A program made the position numbers and the translations under genes. Positions 49,706 to 57,066 of a stretch of 64,000 nucleotides of DNA are shown one piece after another. The stretch covers positions 1 to 64,000 of IMG/VR virus record IMGVR_UViG_3300037200_000088. One strand, written 5' to 3'. Below the pieces are notes generated by a model, which searched no databases, had not been told where the DNA came from, and worked only from the letters and a program-made list of their open reading frames with translations. The DNA is from a virus. How positions within the stretch are numbered: the stretch's first letter is position 1; each line of letters opens with the position of its first letter.

Positions 49706-50233
49706 CTAATCCTCCGCACCGTTTATCAAACGCTGATACGCCTTAGCGGCTTCAACAGGGTCGGTTGTGGTAATGCCGACGGTCTGCATCGGACCGCCGT
49801 TCGGGCCGGAATGCTCGACCGCAACCTTCTCGCGCCACGCCTCTGGTCGGCGATTTGCAAGCCAATGCTTAGCCGCTCCTGGATCAGGCGGCACATGCTC
49901 AACGAGATCAGCGCGGACTATCTGGCCATTGTTTTGAAAGACTTTCTCGCTTTCAAAGCTGTAGCCGACCGCGCGCTGATACATCGCGCGCTCAACCCGA
50001 TTGTCCGCAGCCTCTTTTCCGACCACAGATGCATTACAAAAATCTTCATGTTCGATGCGCCACCGGTGGATAGTAACGGTAGAAACATTGAAGAAACCAG
50101 CTATTTCGTAGTCGGTTGCGCCAAGCTCGCACAGCTTGCGGATTTGCTCGACGAATTCCGGCCTGTAGCTCGTCGGCCTGCCGCGGCCTCGGGGCTCCTC
50201 GGCTTCCTGGAGGATAGGCTCGTCGGCGATCAC
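49706..50233 (-). CDS. terS: Terminase small subunit
   Basis: 175 aa. GTG 50233 is chosen because it overlaps the stop of a 45-aa gene (GTGA); the open frame reaches further to 50290 but that part is not coding-like. 'GRPTSYRPEFVEQIRKLCEL', 'GATDYEIAGFFNVSTVTIHR' is the HTH of small terminases, and the C-terminal 'DPGAAKHWLANRRPEAWREK' segment is typical of the TerL-contacting end. It recognises the packaging site. Confidence 0.85.
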   Translation of the reverse strand: MIADEPILQEAEEPRGRGRPTSYRPEFVEQIRKLCELGATDYEIAGFFNVSTVTIHRWRIEHEDFCNASVVGKEAADNRVERAMYQRAVGYSFESEKVFQNNGQIVRADLVEHVPPDPGAAKHWLANRRPEAWREKVAVEHSGPNGGPMQTVGITTTDPVEAAKAYQRLINGAED

Positions 50234-50367
50234 GCTTTGGCTTTCTGCAGGCGATGCCAAGTCGCCTTGCTGACACCCTCGGCCAGCCAAGGGGCAACGT
50301 CGTGCTTGCGAGGTCGGCTCAGCGTGGCTAGCCTTGGATCGCGAGAGGAAAAAACCGTCGATACCAT
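50230..50367 (-). CDS. 45-residue HTH mini-protein
   Basis: From ATG 50367 (AAGG upstream) inside the end of the GIY-YIG gene. 'LSRPRKHDVAPWLAEGVSKA' followed by 'TWHRLQKAKA' closely matches the C-terminus of that GIY-YIG protein ('NGRPRKYEEMPWNEVGVSKA', 'TWYRR'). A GTGA overlap joins it to terS. It may be a stand-alone DNA-binding module or an additional packaging-site factor. Confidence 0.6.
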   Translation of the reverse strand: MVSTVFSSRDPRLATLSRPRKHDVAPWLAEGVSKATWHRLQKAKA

Positions 50368-50921
50368 GTCGCCTTACTCACCCCGACTTCATTCCACGGC
50401 ATTTCCTCATATTTGCGAGGGCGGCCGTTCTTGCGCTTCGGCGGCGGGAGGATCTCCCCCTCCAGCGGAAGCCGATGCTCATGCTCACGCATCGGAGGCC
50501 CAGCCATTGCGCGTTCGCCACCAACGATCGGCGCGACGCCATGATACGCCTCGACCAGGCGAGCCAGTTCTGGCGTTCGGCGAAACCATTCGCCGACCAT
50601 TCTTTGGGTCGCGAAAATAGCGTGAAAGGCCGTCTCAAGTCTTTGACTCCCCGGCGTCTTCGCGAGAACCTTGAGGCGCTCTGGATTGCCGGTTTGAATT
50701 TCCTTAACCCGCTGCTCGGGTGCCTTGGATGTGTATCCGATCTTGATCGGACCATCGGTGGCGCCGATGAAATAGACGTGGCCGATTTCCCGGTGCTCAG
50801 GCTGCAAAATCTCGACGTCATCGCCGCACCCACAGCATCTCAGGCAAGCAGATCGTTCAAAAATCTCGGTCAAGAAATCAGAGCCAGAACACCGCTTGCA
50901 CGTCATTTCTAGTTTCGCCAT
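50328..50921 (-). CDS. GIY-YIG (T5orf172-type) nuclease with zinc and HTH ends
   Basis: 197 aa from ATG 50921. An N-terminal zinc ribbon ('MTCKRCSGSDF', ..., 'CLRCCGCGDD') is followed by 'GHVYFIGATDGPIKIGYTSK', 'PEQRVKEIQTGNPERLKVLA' and 'LETAFHAIFATQRMVGEWFR', the T5orf172 version of GIY-YIG nuclease. The C-terminus is an HTH ('GRPRKYEEMPWNEVGVSKAT'). The place before terS suggests a role in genome cutting or homing-like targeting. Confidence 0.75.
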   Translation of the reverse strand: MAKLEMTCKRCSGSDFLTEIFERSACLRCCGCGDDVEILQPEHREIGHVYFIGATDGPIKIGYTSKAPEQRVKEIQTGNPERLKVLAKTPGSQRLETAFHAIFATQRMVGEWFRRTPELARLVEAYHGVAPIVGGERAMAGPPMREHEHRLPLEGEILPPPKRKNGRPRKYEEMPWNEVGVSKATWYRRFFPLAIQG

Positions 50922-50935
50922 CACCACGAATCCCC

Positions 50936-50975
50936 TATGAGGGATATATGAGGGCGTCTATAGCACTTATGCGGG
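50936..50975. promoter_or_regulatory. Three-copy candidate operator in a divergent promoter region
   Basis: TATGAGGG at 50936-50943 and 50947-50954 and TATGCGGG at 50968-50975, spaced 11 and 21 nt, so on one helical face. It lies between the divergent GIY-YIG (start 50921) and HTH regulator (start 50985). A TATAGC at 50959-50964 could be a plus-strand -10. The adjacent regulator is the obvious candidate binder. Confidence 0.45.
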
Positions 50976-50984
50976 ACGAATGGA

Positions 50985-51179
50985 ATGAGCGACGCGCAGT
51001 TTTCTGCCTTTGTCAACTACGCCCGCGACCGCCTCGGTTGGTCTCAGGCCGCGCTTGCGCGGCGCCTTGGATGCGGCCGAAATCAAATCACCGCTTGGCG
51101 AGTTGGCGGCTGTCCGCCTTACATTGCCCTCGCCTGCTCCGCACTCGTCTGTAAGCTTCCACCCCTTTACATGCCGTGA
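50985..51179 (+). CDS. Small XRE/Cro-like HTH regulator
   Basis: 64 aa. 'LGWSQAALARRLGCGRNQIT' is a Cro/CI-type helix-turn-helix, followed by 'AWRVGGCPPYIALACSALV', a common extension in phage XRE proteins. It is divergent from the leftward operon with a repeat-rich upstream region, which suggests a repressor or Cro-like switch. Confidence 0.75.
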   Translation: MSDAQFSAFVNYARDRLGWSQAALARRLGCGRNQITAWRVGGCPPYIALACSALVCKLPPLYMP

Positions 51180-51294
51180 GGCCGCGCGCTACGCCAGTCT
51201 TCACCTCTCGCGACGCGGGCCGGACCTGCTGAACGGGCTCGCGTTTCAGCTTCGGGTCGTGCGATTCGAAGGGGACGCCCGCAATTCGGATCAT
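51088..51294 (-). CDS. Possible small basic protein, antisense to the HTH gene
   Basis: 68 aa, MIRIAGVPFESHDPKLKREP. It begins 2 nt after the stop of a small membrane gene with AAGTAAGG before it, but its second half is antisense to the plus-strand HTH gene. One of the two may be shorter than annotated. Weak support. Confidence 0.3.
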   Translation of the reverse strand: MIRIAGVPFESHDPKLKREPVQQVRPASREVKTGVARGLTACKGVEAYRRVRSRRGQCKADSRQLAKR

Positions 51295-51296
51295 CC

Positions 51297-51401
51297 TTAC
51301 TTTGCCATCTCGTTAGAGAGATGCACGACCCATATCCATTCGGCTAGCCCAGCGACCATCAGCGCCGTGACAGCGCCAGCAGCGAAGCCCTTCCAGAACA
51401 T
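51297..51401 (-). CDS. 34-residue single-span membrane protein
   Basis: MFWKGFAAGAVTALMVAGLA then EWIWVVHLSNEMAK: one membrane span with charged ends. Its ATG overlaps the upstream stop (TGATG). The three adjacent small genes may form a membrane or lysis cassette. Confidence 0.45.
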   Translation of the reverse strand: MFWKGFAAGAVTALMVAGLAEWIWVVHLSNEMAK

Positions 51402-51616
51402 CACGGGATAGAACTCGGTGGATCGACCCGATCGACGAGCCAATGGATGCCCGCGACCGGTCCTTGAATTGCTCCTATCGCTACCGAAGCGACGGAAGGC
51501 CTACGGCCGCACAAAGAAATCGCGGCCCCCACAATCATCCATTCGAGAATGATCGCCGTCAAAGTCCACCACGAGGCCAAGAGCCCAGTGTGCGCCCCGG
51601 CAGGGACGCCGCGCAC
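51401..51616 (-). CDS. Small two-span membrane protein, holin-like
   Basis: 71 aa from GTG 51616, or 53 aa from TTG 51562, which would overlap the upstream stop as TTGA. Spans: 'TLTAIILEWMIVGAAISL' and, weaker, 'VASVAIGAIQGPVAGIHW'. Size and topology would allow a holin. No family was identified. Confidence 0.45.
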   Translation of the reverse strand: MRGVPAGAHTGLLASWWTLTAIILEWMIVGAAISLCGRRPSVASVAIGAIQGPVAGIHWLVDRVDPPSSIP

Positions 51617-51744
51617 TCCGCCTCACGCCGCTCCTGCTGTTCCCGCTCGCGACGGCGGCGATCTTCCCAAGCCTCAGTGTTCGGCAGGATGCGAGCCGGA
51701 ACCGTCAGGCTGTAGACGGGGGGAGATCGGTATGCTCTTGCCAT
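51559..51744 (-). CDS. Hypothetical small charged protein
   Basis: 61 aa, MARAYRSPPVYSLTVPARIL followed by a very charged helix 'DRRRREREQQERREAE'. It lies just after 51758 and overlaps the next gene. Unknown. Confidence 0.45.
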   Translation of the reverse strand: MARAYRSPPVYSLTVPARILPNTEAWEDRRRREREQQERREAECAASLPGRTLGSWPRGGL

Positions 51745-51757
51745 ATCCGGTTTCCTA

Positions 51758-51970
51758 TCAGACGACGCCGCGACTGTTCGCGTTCGCCGCGATAAACGCC
51801 TTGCCGGCGTCCGTGATGACGTAGCCAGCGCCGACGGCGCCAGAATCAGGCGCGATCAAGTTCATGCCGGCGAGCTTTGCGGTCGCGTCAGCATCGATCT
51901 TCTCGATCTTGGTGTCGTCGCCGCTCGCGGAATAGAGCATCGCCAGTTCGTATTCGCTCAGCATCGGCAT
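51758..51970 (-). CDS. Hypothetical small protein, winged-helix-like
   Basis: 70 aa: MPMLSEYELAMLYSASGDDT, then 'KLAGMNLIAPDSGAVGAGYV' and 'ITDAGKAFIAA'. The 'G.Y.ITDAG..F' ending is common in small winged-helix phage proteins. Function unknown. Confidence 0.5.
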   Translation of the reverse strand: MPMLSEYELAMLYSASGDDTKIEKIDADATAKLAGMNLIAPDSGAVGAGYVITDAGKAFIAANANSRGVV

Positions 51971-51980
51971 GGCTGGCCTC

Positions 51981-52271
51981 TCACGGCTTACGTCTCGATT
52001 TTGCAGGTTGAGCGCGCTCGCCCGTCAGCAGCCGAACTTTGAGCGCCTCGAACTCGCGGCGCAGTTTGCTAACTTCGTTAAGCGCGTTCTGCGCCGTGGC
52101 GTGCGCGATCGTCGCCTTGTCGAAGGCAGCAGCAGCGTCGCCGGGATGGTCTTTCACTTGATCCGCCACGGCGGTTTGACCGGCTCGCCCATGATCGCCA
52201 CGAGACAAGCAGCACAGCGCCAAGCCGATCAATACCGCTGCGGCAGCGTCAGTCGGCGGAAGGCTATCCAC
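51981..52271 (-). CDS. Small protein, hydrophobic N-terminus and coiled coil
   Basis: 96 aa from GTG 52271. 'AAAAVLIGLALCCLS' near residue 10 may be a signal anchor. The C-terminal half ('ALNEVSKLRREFEALKVRLL') is a coiled coil. It overlaps the upstream gene by 8 nt. Confidence 0.5.
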   Translation of the reverse strand: MDSLPPTDAAAAVLIGLALCCLSRGDHGRAGQTAVADQVKDHPGDAAAAFDKATIAHATAQNALNEVSKLRREFEALKVRLLTGERAQPAKSRRKP

Positions 52272-52557
52272 GTTTGGCTCTCTTGCGCGTGGCGACGACC
52301 TTGGGCACCTTGGCCTCGCGCGGCGAGCCCTCTAGCGCGGTGATGCGCGCGACCAGTGCGGCCATTTCGGTGACGATTTTCTGGCCTAGCGTCTCAAGCG
52401 CGAGAATCTTGCGGCCGAGTGCCTTGATATCGTCGCTGGCCATCGCGAGCTGCGCGATCTCGCGGCGAGATTCCGGCGCCGCAGCGATCGGCGCGATCTT
52501 CAGCTTTGGGTCTTGCGGAGGTTCCGCGTGGCCGTATTGGCGGGCGGCGGAGGTCAC
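52264..52557 (-). CDS. Small coiled-coil protein
   Basis: 97 aa from GTG 52557, chosen for its GTGA overlap with the upstream stop. It has a long heptad stretch 'LGRKILALETLGQKIVTEMA' and a basic tail. Unknown role. Confidence 0.5.
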   Translation of the reverse strand: MTSAARQYGHAEPPQDPKLKIAPIAAAPESRREIAQLAMASDDIKALGRKILALETLGQKIVTEMAALVARITALEGSPREAKVPKVVATRKRAKRG

Positions 52558-52742
52558 TTTGGCTTGCCCCAGCACTCAACCGCCAGCTTTTCCGCGTTCA
52601 AGTCGCGCACCGCCTTGCAGGTCGCCTCATCCGGCATTTCGATTGTAACCGGGTAGGGTGTGAAGGGACATGTTGTCGTTGACGACGATGGGCACGGTCC
52701 ATGCTGCAGCATGACGACGATAACCCACGTAAGCTTGTCCAC
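52554..52742 (-). CDS. Small Cys-containing protein with hydrophobic N-terminus
   Basis: 62 aa. MDKLTWVIVVMLQHGPCPSS may be an export signal. The later 'MPDEATCKAVRDLNAEKL' resembles the 'SVEDCRRREDKLN' of the 32460-32663 protein, so the two look related. Possibly periplasmic. Confidence 0.5.
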   Translation of the reverse strand: MDKLTWVIVVMLQHGPCPSSSTTTCPFTPYPVTIEMPDEATCKAVRDLNAEKLAVECWGKPK

Positions 52743-52745
52743 GGC

Positions 52746-52988
52746 TTAGGTGACCGGTGGACGCGGGCCAGGTCCGGGGCCGAACCATCCACCGCCCCAA
52801 GTCCCGAGATAGCCGCCGAAGAAGCGCCACGCCATCAGAAGGATTATCAGGACGGCGAGGATCATCAGGCATTTCATGACCATCGCCGGGATGACAATCC
52901 CGAGTTCCCCCATGACCCACACGCAGAGGAAGAACAGCAGGGCGATTACGACCAGCGTAATTAGGAATCGAAACAGGGCCTCGACCAT
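52746..52988 (-). CDS. Small two-span membrane protein
   Basis: 80 aa from ATG 52988 with AGGAGA upstream. Two strong spans ('FLITLVVIALLFFLCVWVMG' and 'VMKCLMILAVLIILLMAWRF') and a Gly/Pro-rich C-terminus. The topology would fit a class II holin, but this is unproven. Confidence 0.55.
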   Translation of the reverse strand: MVEALFRFLITLVVIALLFFLCVWVMGELGIVIPAMVMKCLMILAVLIILLMAWRFFGGYLGTWGGGWFGPGPGPRPPVT

Positions 52989-53420
52989 TTTTCGTCTCCT
53001 AGAGGCTCCGAGCGGGGCGACGCGCAACACGGCGGCGGGATGAAACCGCCAGCGCACTCTCCGAAGCGGCGGCGGCAACTTGCGTCACATCATTTTGCTC
53101 AACCGAGGGATATGATGGGACGGGCCTCTCAGCTTCAAGGTGTGGCGCTGCCCGTTCGGGCGAATTGTCGCGCTTTCAGCCGTCGACAGACGCGCCTAGC
53201 GCGCTGGTTTCTAGATGTCGCCTCGCCGATCGAACACCAGAAAACGATCAGGTTGCGCGCCCCGCCTGCCGGCCGGGATGTACGAGCCGGATTATCGCAA
53301 CAGCGCGTCCAGCATATCAATTTCATGCCACAAATCAGGGGGCATTGTCGCCCCCCTTTTTGGCGCGCTGCGAGCGCCAGCGACAGGTTTCCCTTGTAAG
53401 TGTCGCTACGAAATGAAAAA
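52989..53420. other. 432-bp gap without a convincing gene
   Basis: No ORF here looks well supported. A minus-strand 99-aa frame (53135-53434) is Arg/Cys-rich and unlike the neighbours. A 17-residue minus-strand peptide (53292-53345, MPPDLWHEIDMLDALLR, with GGGGGG before the ATG) is conceivable and may be the stub of a decayed gene. The gap contains a plus-strand terminator-like hairpin. Confidence 0.5.
53338..53361 (+). terminator. Terminator-like hairpin in the gap
   Basis: GGGGGC (53338-53343) pairs with GCCCCC (53350-53355) and is followed by CTTTTT on the plus strand. No clear plus-strand gene precedes it, so it may stop antisense or readthrough transcription. Confidence 0.45.
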
Positions 53421-54218
53421 TCATTCGTCAGCATCGGTGGAAATGTGCTTCCCCGCCTCCCGAACAGCTATTCCAGCCCTGTTGAGCGCATCGGAAATAG
53501 TCGCTGCGGCCTCTTTCCGGCGCCTGTCGATGGCGTGCCAGCGGAAGTTGCGGCCCGGCATGACGTCCGGCCTACCGACCCTGACTTGTCGCTCGACAAT
53601 CGCCCCCTCCCTAACCGCGCGCGCGAATTGGATCGAAGCCCCGGCGCGGATGCGCGACACCTCGCCAGCCTCGGTTGACCTCGCCATCGCGACGTTTGCC
53701 CGCGCCACGATCTTTTGCGCCGCAGCCTGCGCGTCGTCGGTGTAAATCGTCACGATGTCGGGGATGTCCTCTTTCGCACGCTCGAGCATGGCGTCGGCGC
53801 GGATGCAGCGCTCGCGTATCGCCCGGCGCAGAGATCGCCGAAGCCCAAGGCATGCCGCCCATAGGCTGATGGCGTCGGCGACAAGCGGCTGGTCCGCAAG
53901 GTAGCGTGCGCACCAGTGAATCGCCTCTTCGCTGCGGCTGACCTCTTCTGCCGTCGGCGCGTTCGCCCGCCGCGTTACCCGCCGTTCCCATTCCTCCCGG
54001 GCGTCTAGCCACATTTGGAGCTCGCCGAGATCGGGGGCGTCGCGGAAGAATTCAGGCATCGAACTTCCGAACCCGGACGGCCAGATACGCATCGGCGTTC
54101 GGCGAAGCACGTCGTAGGACTCCACCATTCGGCGGCCGACGGCTTCAGGCGTCCAAAAGATCAGGCGCCCATCGCGATCGAAGGCGTTGGCGCGGTCGAG
54201 CAAATCCGGGTCGGTCAA
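53421..54218 (-). CDS. DUF6362-like phage protein
   Basis: 265 aa from TTG 54218, which overlaps the upstream stop as TTGA with GGAG 8 nt before it. 'RLIFWTPEAVGRRMVESYDV' then 'LRRTPMRIWPSGFGSSMPEF' and 'EEVSRSEEAIHWCARYL' resemble the DUF6362 layout, a family of unknown function in early regions of alphaproteobacterial phages. The C-terminal 100 residues are helical and basic. Confidence 0.55.
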   Translation of the reverse strand: MTDPDLLDRANAFDRDGRLIFWTPEAVGRRMVESYDVLRRTPMRIWPSGFGSSMPEFFRDAPDLGELQMWLDAREEWERRVTRRANAPTAEEVSRSEEAIHWCARYLADQPLVADAISLWAACLGLRRSLRRAIRERCIRADAMLERAKEDIPDIVTIYTDDAQAAAQKIVARANVAMARSTEAGEVSRIRAGASIQFARAVREGAIVERQVRVGRPDVMPGRNFRWHAIDRRRKEAAATISDALNRAGIAVREAGKHISTDADE

Positions 54219-54973
54219 ACGAGCGCTCCAACAGTCGACGCGGACCAATCCCATTTGGCGAAGTCGGCCTTGATCTGTTCGTAATTGATGGGATGCTGAG
54301 CGCTGAAATTCGGGAAAGCTTCCCCCTTCACGTAGCCTTCCGTGGTCAACTTCAGCCATCCGAAAGCCGGGGACGTCCAACGCGTCGGATCAATGCCGGC
54401 CGCCTTGAAGTCGCGCCGCGTCACGGGCCGGCGCTCGAGCATGATCTCGATCTTGATCGCTCGGATTTTCCAGGACGTCAGTTGAACCGGAGCGGAGGAG
54501 CCGGCCGTGACATCGGGGACGTATTCGGGGAGGCGATGTCGGCGCGCCGGCGCCCATTCGTGCCAGGTTGGTGGTGCAATGCTGGCACCTGGGAGACGCG
54601 GGTTGTAGTCATAGGGCGCAAGGTCGCGCCCTCGCTCGTGGGGATTCCTGGATATAGTGATGATGCCGATGCCCAGCGCGGCGCAGATCGTCTCGAGTCC
54701 GTTCTGTGTCCCCCCGGCAGGAACCAAGACAGCGCGGAAGTCCGGTCCGAGACAACCGCCGCCCCAATAGCTCGGCAGCGCTTGGCAAACGACTTGCGTG
54801 TTGAGGCTGAGCTTCGCCTCGATGCCGAGTTGGGCGCCATCAGCGCGGACCGCCAAGATATCCCAGCCCTCCGTTTCGGGATAGAACGTCCAGGCGTCGC
54901 GCTCGCGCTTTGCAGCCGCCATGAAAGCGGCGCAGAGGTCGCTTTCCTTCGCGAATAGCTTCGCGGCTTTCAA
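54215..54973 (-). CDS. Possible PD-(D/E)XK-type nuclease
   Basis: 252 aa from TTG 54973 (TTGA overlap, GGAG 8 nt upstream). 'ESDLCAAFMAAAKRERDAW' then 'GWDILAVRADGAQLGIEAKL' gives the D-x(n)-E-x-K arrangement of PD-(D/E)XK nucleases near residues 35-57. The rest is not recognised ('LKLTTEGYVKGEAFPN' near the end). A tiny peptide gene and a C5 methyltransferase precede it in one coupled unit. Confidence 0.5.
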   Translation of the reverse strand: MKAAKLFAKESDLCAAFMAAAKRERDAWTFYPETEGWDILAVRADGAQLGIEAKLSLNTQVVCQALPSYWGGGCLGPDFRAVLVPAGGTQNGLETICAALGIGIITISRNPHERGRDLAPYDYNPRLPGASIAPPTWHEWAPARRHRLPEYVPDVTAGSSAPVQLTSWKIRAIKIEIMLERRPVTRRDFKAAGIDPTRWTSPAFGWLKLTTEGYVKGEAFPNFSAQHPINYEQIKADFAKWDWSASTVGALV

Positions 54974-55044
54974 AACGCCAGCTCCAATTGCTTGCCGATC
55001 TCTTCCCGAGGCTCTCTGCGGTGTATGCCGTAGGAGAGATTCAT
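54970..55044 (-). CDS. 24-residue coupling peptide
   Basis: MNLSYGIHRREPREEIGKQL then ELAF. It is joined by an ATGA overlap to the methyltransferase and by a TTGA overlap to the nuclease-like gene, so it bridges the two without a gap. Real peptide or translational relay. Confidence 0.45.
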   Translation of the reverse strand: MNLSYGIHRREPREEIGKQLELAF

Positions 55045-56006
55045 GCTGCAGAACTCCCCACGCCGTACCCGCCTGGCAGAAAGGTCCGGGCAATGTGCGT
55101 GCTGAGCGCGAGCGGTATCTTCGCGATCATGGCGCTGGCCGCTTTGCGGGCGGTTCCCTTCGACGTCGTCGTGGGAGGCGACCAGCCGAACGGGTGATCG
55201 TGGTTTCTGCCGCGGCCGGTTCCGTCTGCCTTGCGGCCGTCGGCGGCGTGCTTGCCCGCAATGCGTGTGAAATCTTGTCCGCGCCTAGATCGATCGATCC
55301 AGTTCATACCCGGCGCTTTCACGCCGGTTTCCGCAACCGACGCGCTTTGAAAGCTTCGCCCGCTCCCGTCGAAGCGAAAGCCGGGAACCTTGCGGCCGTC
55401 AGGGTTTTGACTGTGGCCCGAGGTCGTGTTGTGCGCGACAGCGAACCAAGAGCCGCCATCGTTCTTGTTGCCGGTCTCGTACGGCTTTCCCTTGACGCCC
55501 CGGATGGTCGCCGGCATCAATGCCGGAACATCGCCCCAAAGGTGATAGCTCCCGAAATTCCAACGTGACCGGCCAACCCACGGGATTGCACCCTTCACGT
55601 TCTCGACGACCAGAGGGATATGCCGCCCCGCCGCCTCGCAAGCCTCGCGCTGAATGCGAAAGCAGGCGTTGAACAGGCGATTTAGCCGTTCAAGCTCGGC
55701 GCCCGTCTCGTCAGCGCGGATCGCGGCGGCGGCTGCCTTGGCGCGAGACCAGGGCATAGCCATCCACGAATACCGCTGGCACGGAGGCGACGCGGCGATG
55801 CAGTCGGCGTTGCGAAACTGTGATCCATGAAGCGTCATGGCGTCCTGGATCACCAGCCGAAACTCCGGCGCCCGCGCTATCCCAAGCTTGGCGTGCATGT
55901 CCTCCAAGTCAAACCCGACGACGTCCCAGCCCTCTTGAACGAAGCCTGCCGACCAGCCGAAGAGGCCGCAGAACAGATCCACGCAGAGCGGACGTTCTCG
56001 GGACAT
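55041..56006 (-). CDS. DNA (cytosine-5) methyltransferase
   Basis: 321 aa from ATG 56006, the first start after the upstream stop. Motif I 'VDLFCGLFGWSAGF' (about 9-22), motif IV 'IAASPPCQRYSW' with the catalytic Cys near 76, and motif VI 'PLVVENVKGAIPW' near 135-147 are clear. The C-terminal 'RKAASAMIAKIPLALSTHIA' block is typical of phage members. It would methylate cytosines in phage DNA, giving protection from host restriction. Confidence 0.88.
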   Translation of the reverse strand: MSRERPLCVDLFCGLFGWSAGFVQEGWDVVGFDLEDMHAKLGIARAPEFRLVIQDAMTLHGSQFRNADCIAASPPCQRYSWMAMPWSRAKAAAAAIRADETGAELERLNRLFNACFRIQREACEAAGRHIPLVVENVKGAIPWVGRSRWNFGSYHLWGDVPALMPATIRGVKGKPYETGNKNDGGSWFAVAHNTTSGHSQNPDGRKVPGFRFDGSGRSFQSASVAETGVKAPGMNWIDRSRRGQDFTRIAGKHAADGRKADGTGRGRNHDHPFGWSPPTTTSKGTARKAASAMIAKIPLALSTHIARTFLPGGYGVGSSAA

Positions 56007-56014
56007 CGCGCCGC

Positions 56015-56317
56015 TCAAAAGTCGGAATCCGGAGGCGGCGCAATCGCCGACAGCGGAACGTGCACGCCGACGTTCTCCAGCGCGAGGCGGCTCAACGGCG
56101 CCGGCTCCAATACGAACCGGCTGCCCAGCGCCTGCGCAGCCGCAAGGTTCGCCGAGACGACTGCCGCATACTCCTCGCTCGCGCATTCTCGGCAATCCAT
56201 CTCGTGAAGCTCCTTTCGAGGCGCGGCGATCTTGAGGTTTGCGGCGAGATCGTCGCGCCATTGCCGGATGAAATCCTTGCGACGCTGCGCGTCGGAAAGC
56301 TCCCAGATATTGGTCAC
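56015..56317 (-). CDS. Hypothetical small protein
   Basis: 100 aa from GTG 56317 (GTGA overlap). 'MTNIWELSDAQRRKDFIRQW' then a 'CRECASEEY' Cys pair. Part of the replication operon; unknown. Confidence 0.55.
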   Translation of the reverse strand: MTNIWELSDAQRRKDFIRQWRDDLAANLKIAAPRKELHEMDCRECASEEYAAVVSANLAAAQALGSRFVLEPAPLSRLALENVGVHVPLSAIAPPPDSDF

Positions 56318-57066
56318 GCGGTTTTAGAGACCTCCGCAAAATGCCACCCCTCAACAGAACGACCGCCGACCATCCCTCGAGTCCGAAGTGACGCCTTGTG
56401 GCCGTCTCGCACGCGAGCGTCCCACTCGGGCGTCCCGGCCTCAATGAAGACCGTTGGCGGCCCCGTTGATTTGGGCTCGTAGTCGAGGAAAAGCCGGTCG
56501 CGCACGAAGCGGTCCAGCGCGCGCGGATGGGTCGTAGGCTTGGCAGCGTGGCGCGTCGCGTACAGCCGCGCCCCAGCGATCAGCAGCGGCCACTCGGCCT
56601 CCGGAATGCCCGCAATCGCCCTTTCAACCAAAACCTGGGGATGATCGCCCTTGGGGTAGGCGGCCACCAATTCTTGAAAACATTTAGAAACATTCCCTCC
56701 CTCCTTCCCGTAGTCGGCGTCACCGTCACGCCCGTTGCTTGAGGGGGGTAAGGGGGGAAGAGTATATATATTACTTTCACAGGGGAGAACGCGCGCGCGA
56801 GAGGATGCCTCAGGCTCGGCGTCACGCGTTATGTTTGTTGCGTTTGTTACGTCACGTGACGGTTGTGACGTAACAGTTACGTCATCGTTACGCGCTTCCC
56901 GCTCCCGCGCAGCCTTATTCTCGCGATATCGACGTTGGCGCCCGGCGGCGCTGGACCGGGCGGCCGGCTCCTTGGCCGCGTCCTCCATAGCGTCAATAGC
57001 AATTAGCGCCTGCTCCAATGTGAGGCCGCTGGCGAGCATCGCGCGTATGGCCGCTCCGGTACTCAA
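56314..57066 (-). CDS. Replication-region protein, possible replisome accessory
   Basis: 250 aa from TTG 57066 (TTGA overlap with GGGGGG upstream). An N-terminal helix, a basic 'AAGRQRRYRENKAARERE' segment, a low-complexity linker, then 'CFQELVAAYPKGDHPQVLVE' and 'THPRALDRFVRDRLFLDY'. This arrangement resembles phage replisome organisers or loaders located next to replication initiators. The assignment is by context. Confidence 0.5.
   Translation of the reverse strand: MSTGAAIRAMLASGLTLEQALIAIDAMEDAAKEPAARSSAAGRQRRYRENKAAREREARNDDVTVTSQPSRDVTNATNITRDAEPEASSRARVLPCESNIYTLPPLPPSSNGRDGDADYGKEGGNVSKCFQELVAAYPKGDHPQVLVERAIAGIPEAEWPLLIAGARLYATRHAAKPTTHPRALDRFVRDRLFLDYEPKSTGPPTVFIEAGTPEWDARVRDGHKASLRTRGMVGGRSVEGWHFAEVSKTA

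Noticed and set aside
50233-50290. Upstream TTG start for the small terminase
   Set aside because: The extension is antisense-like filler, and GTG 50233 makes a clean GTGA overlap with the newly found 45-aa ORF.
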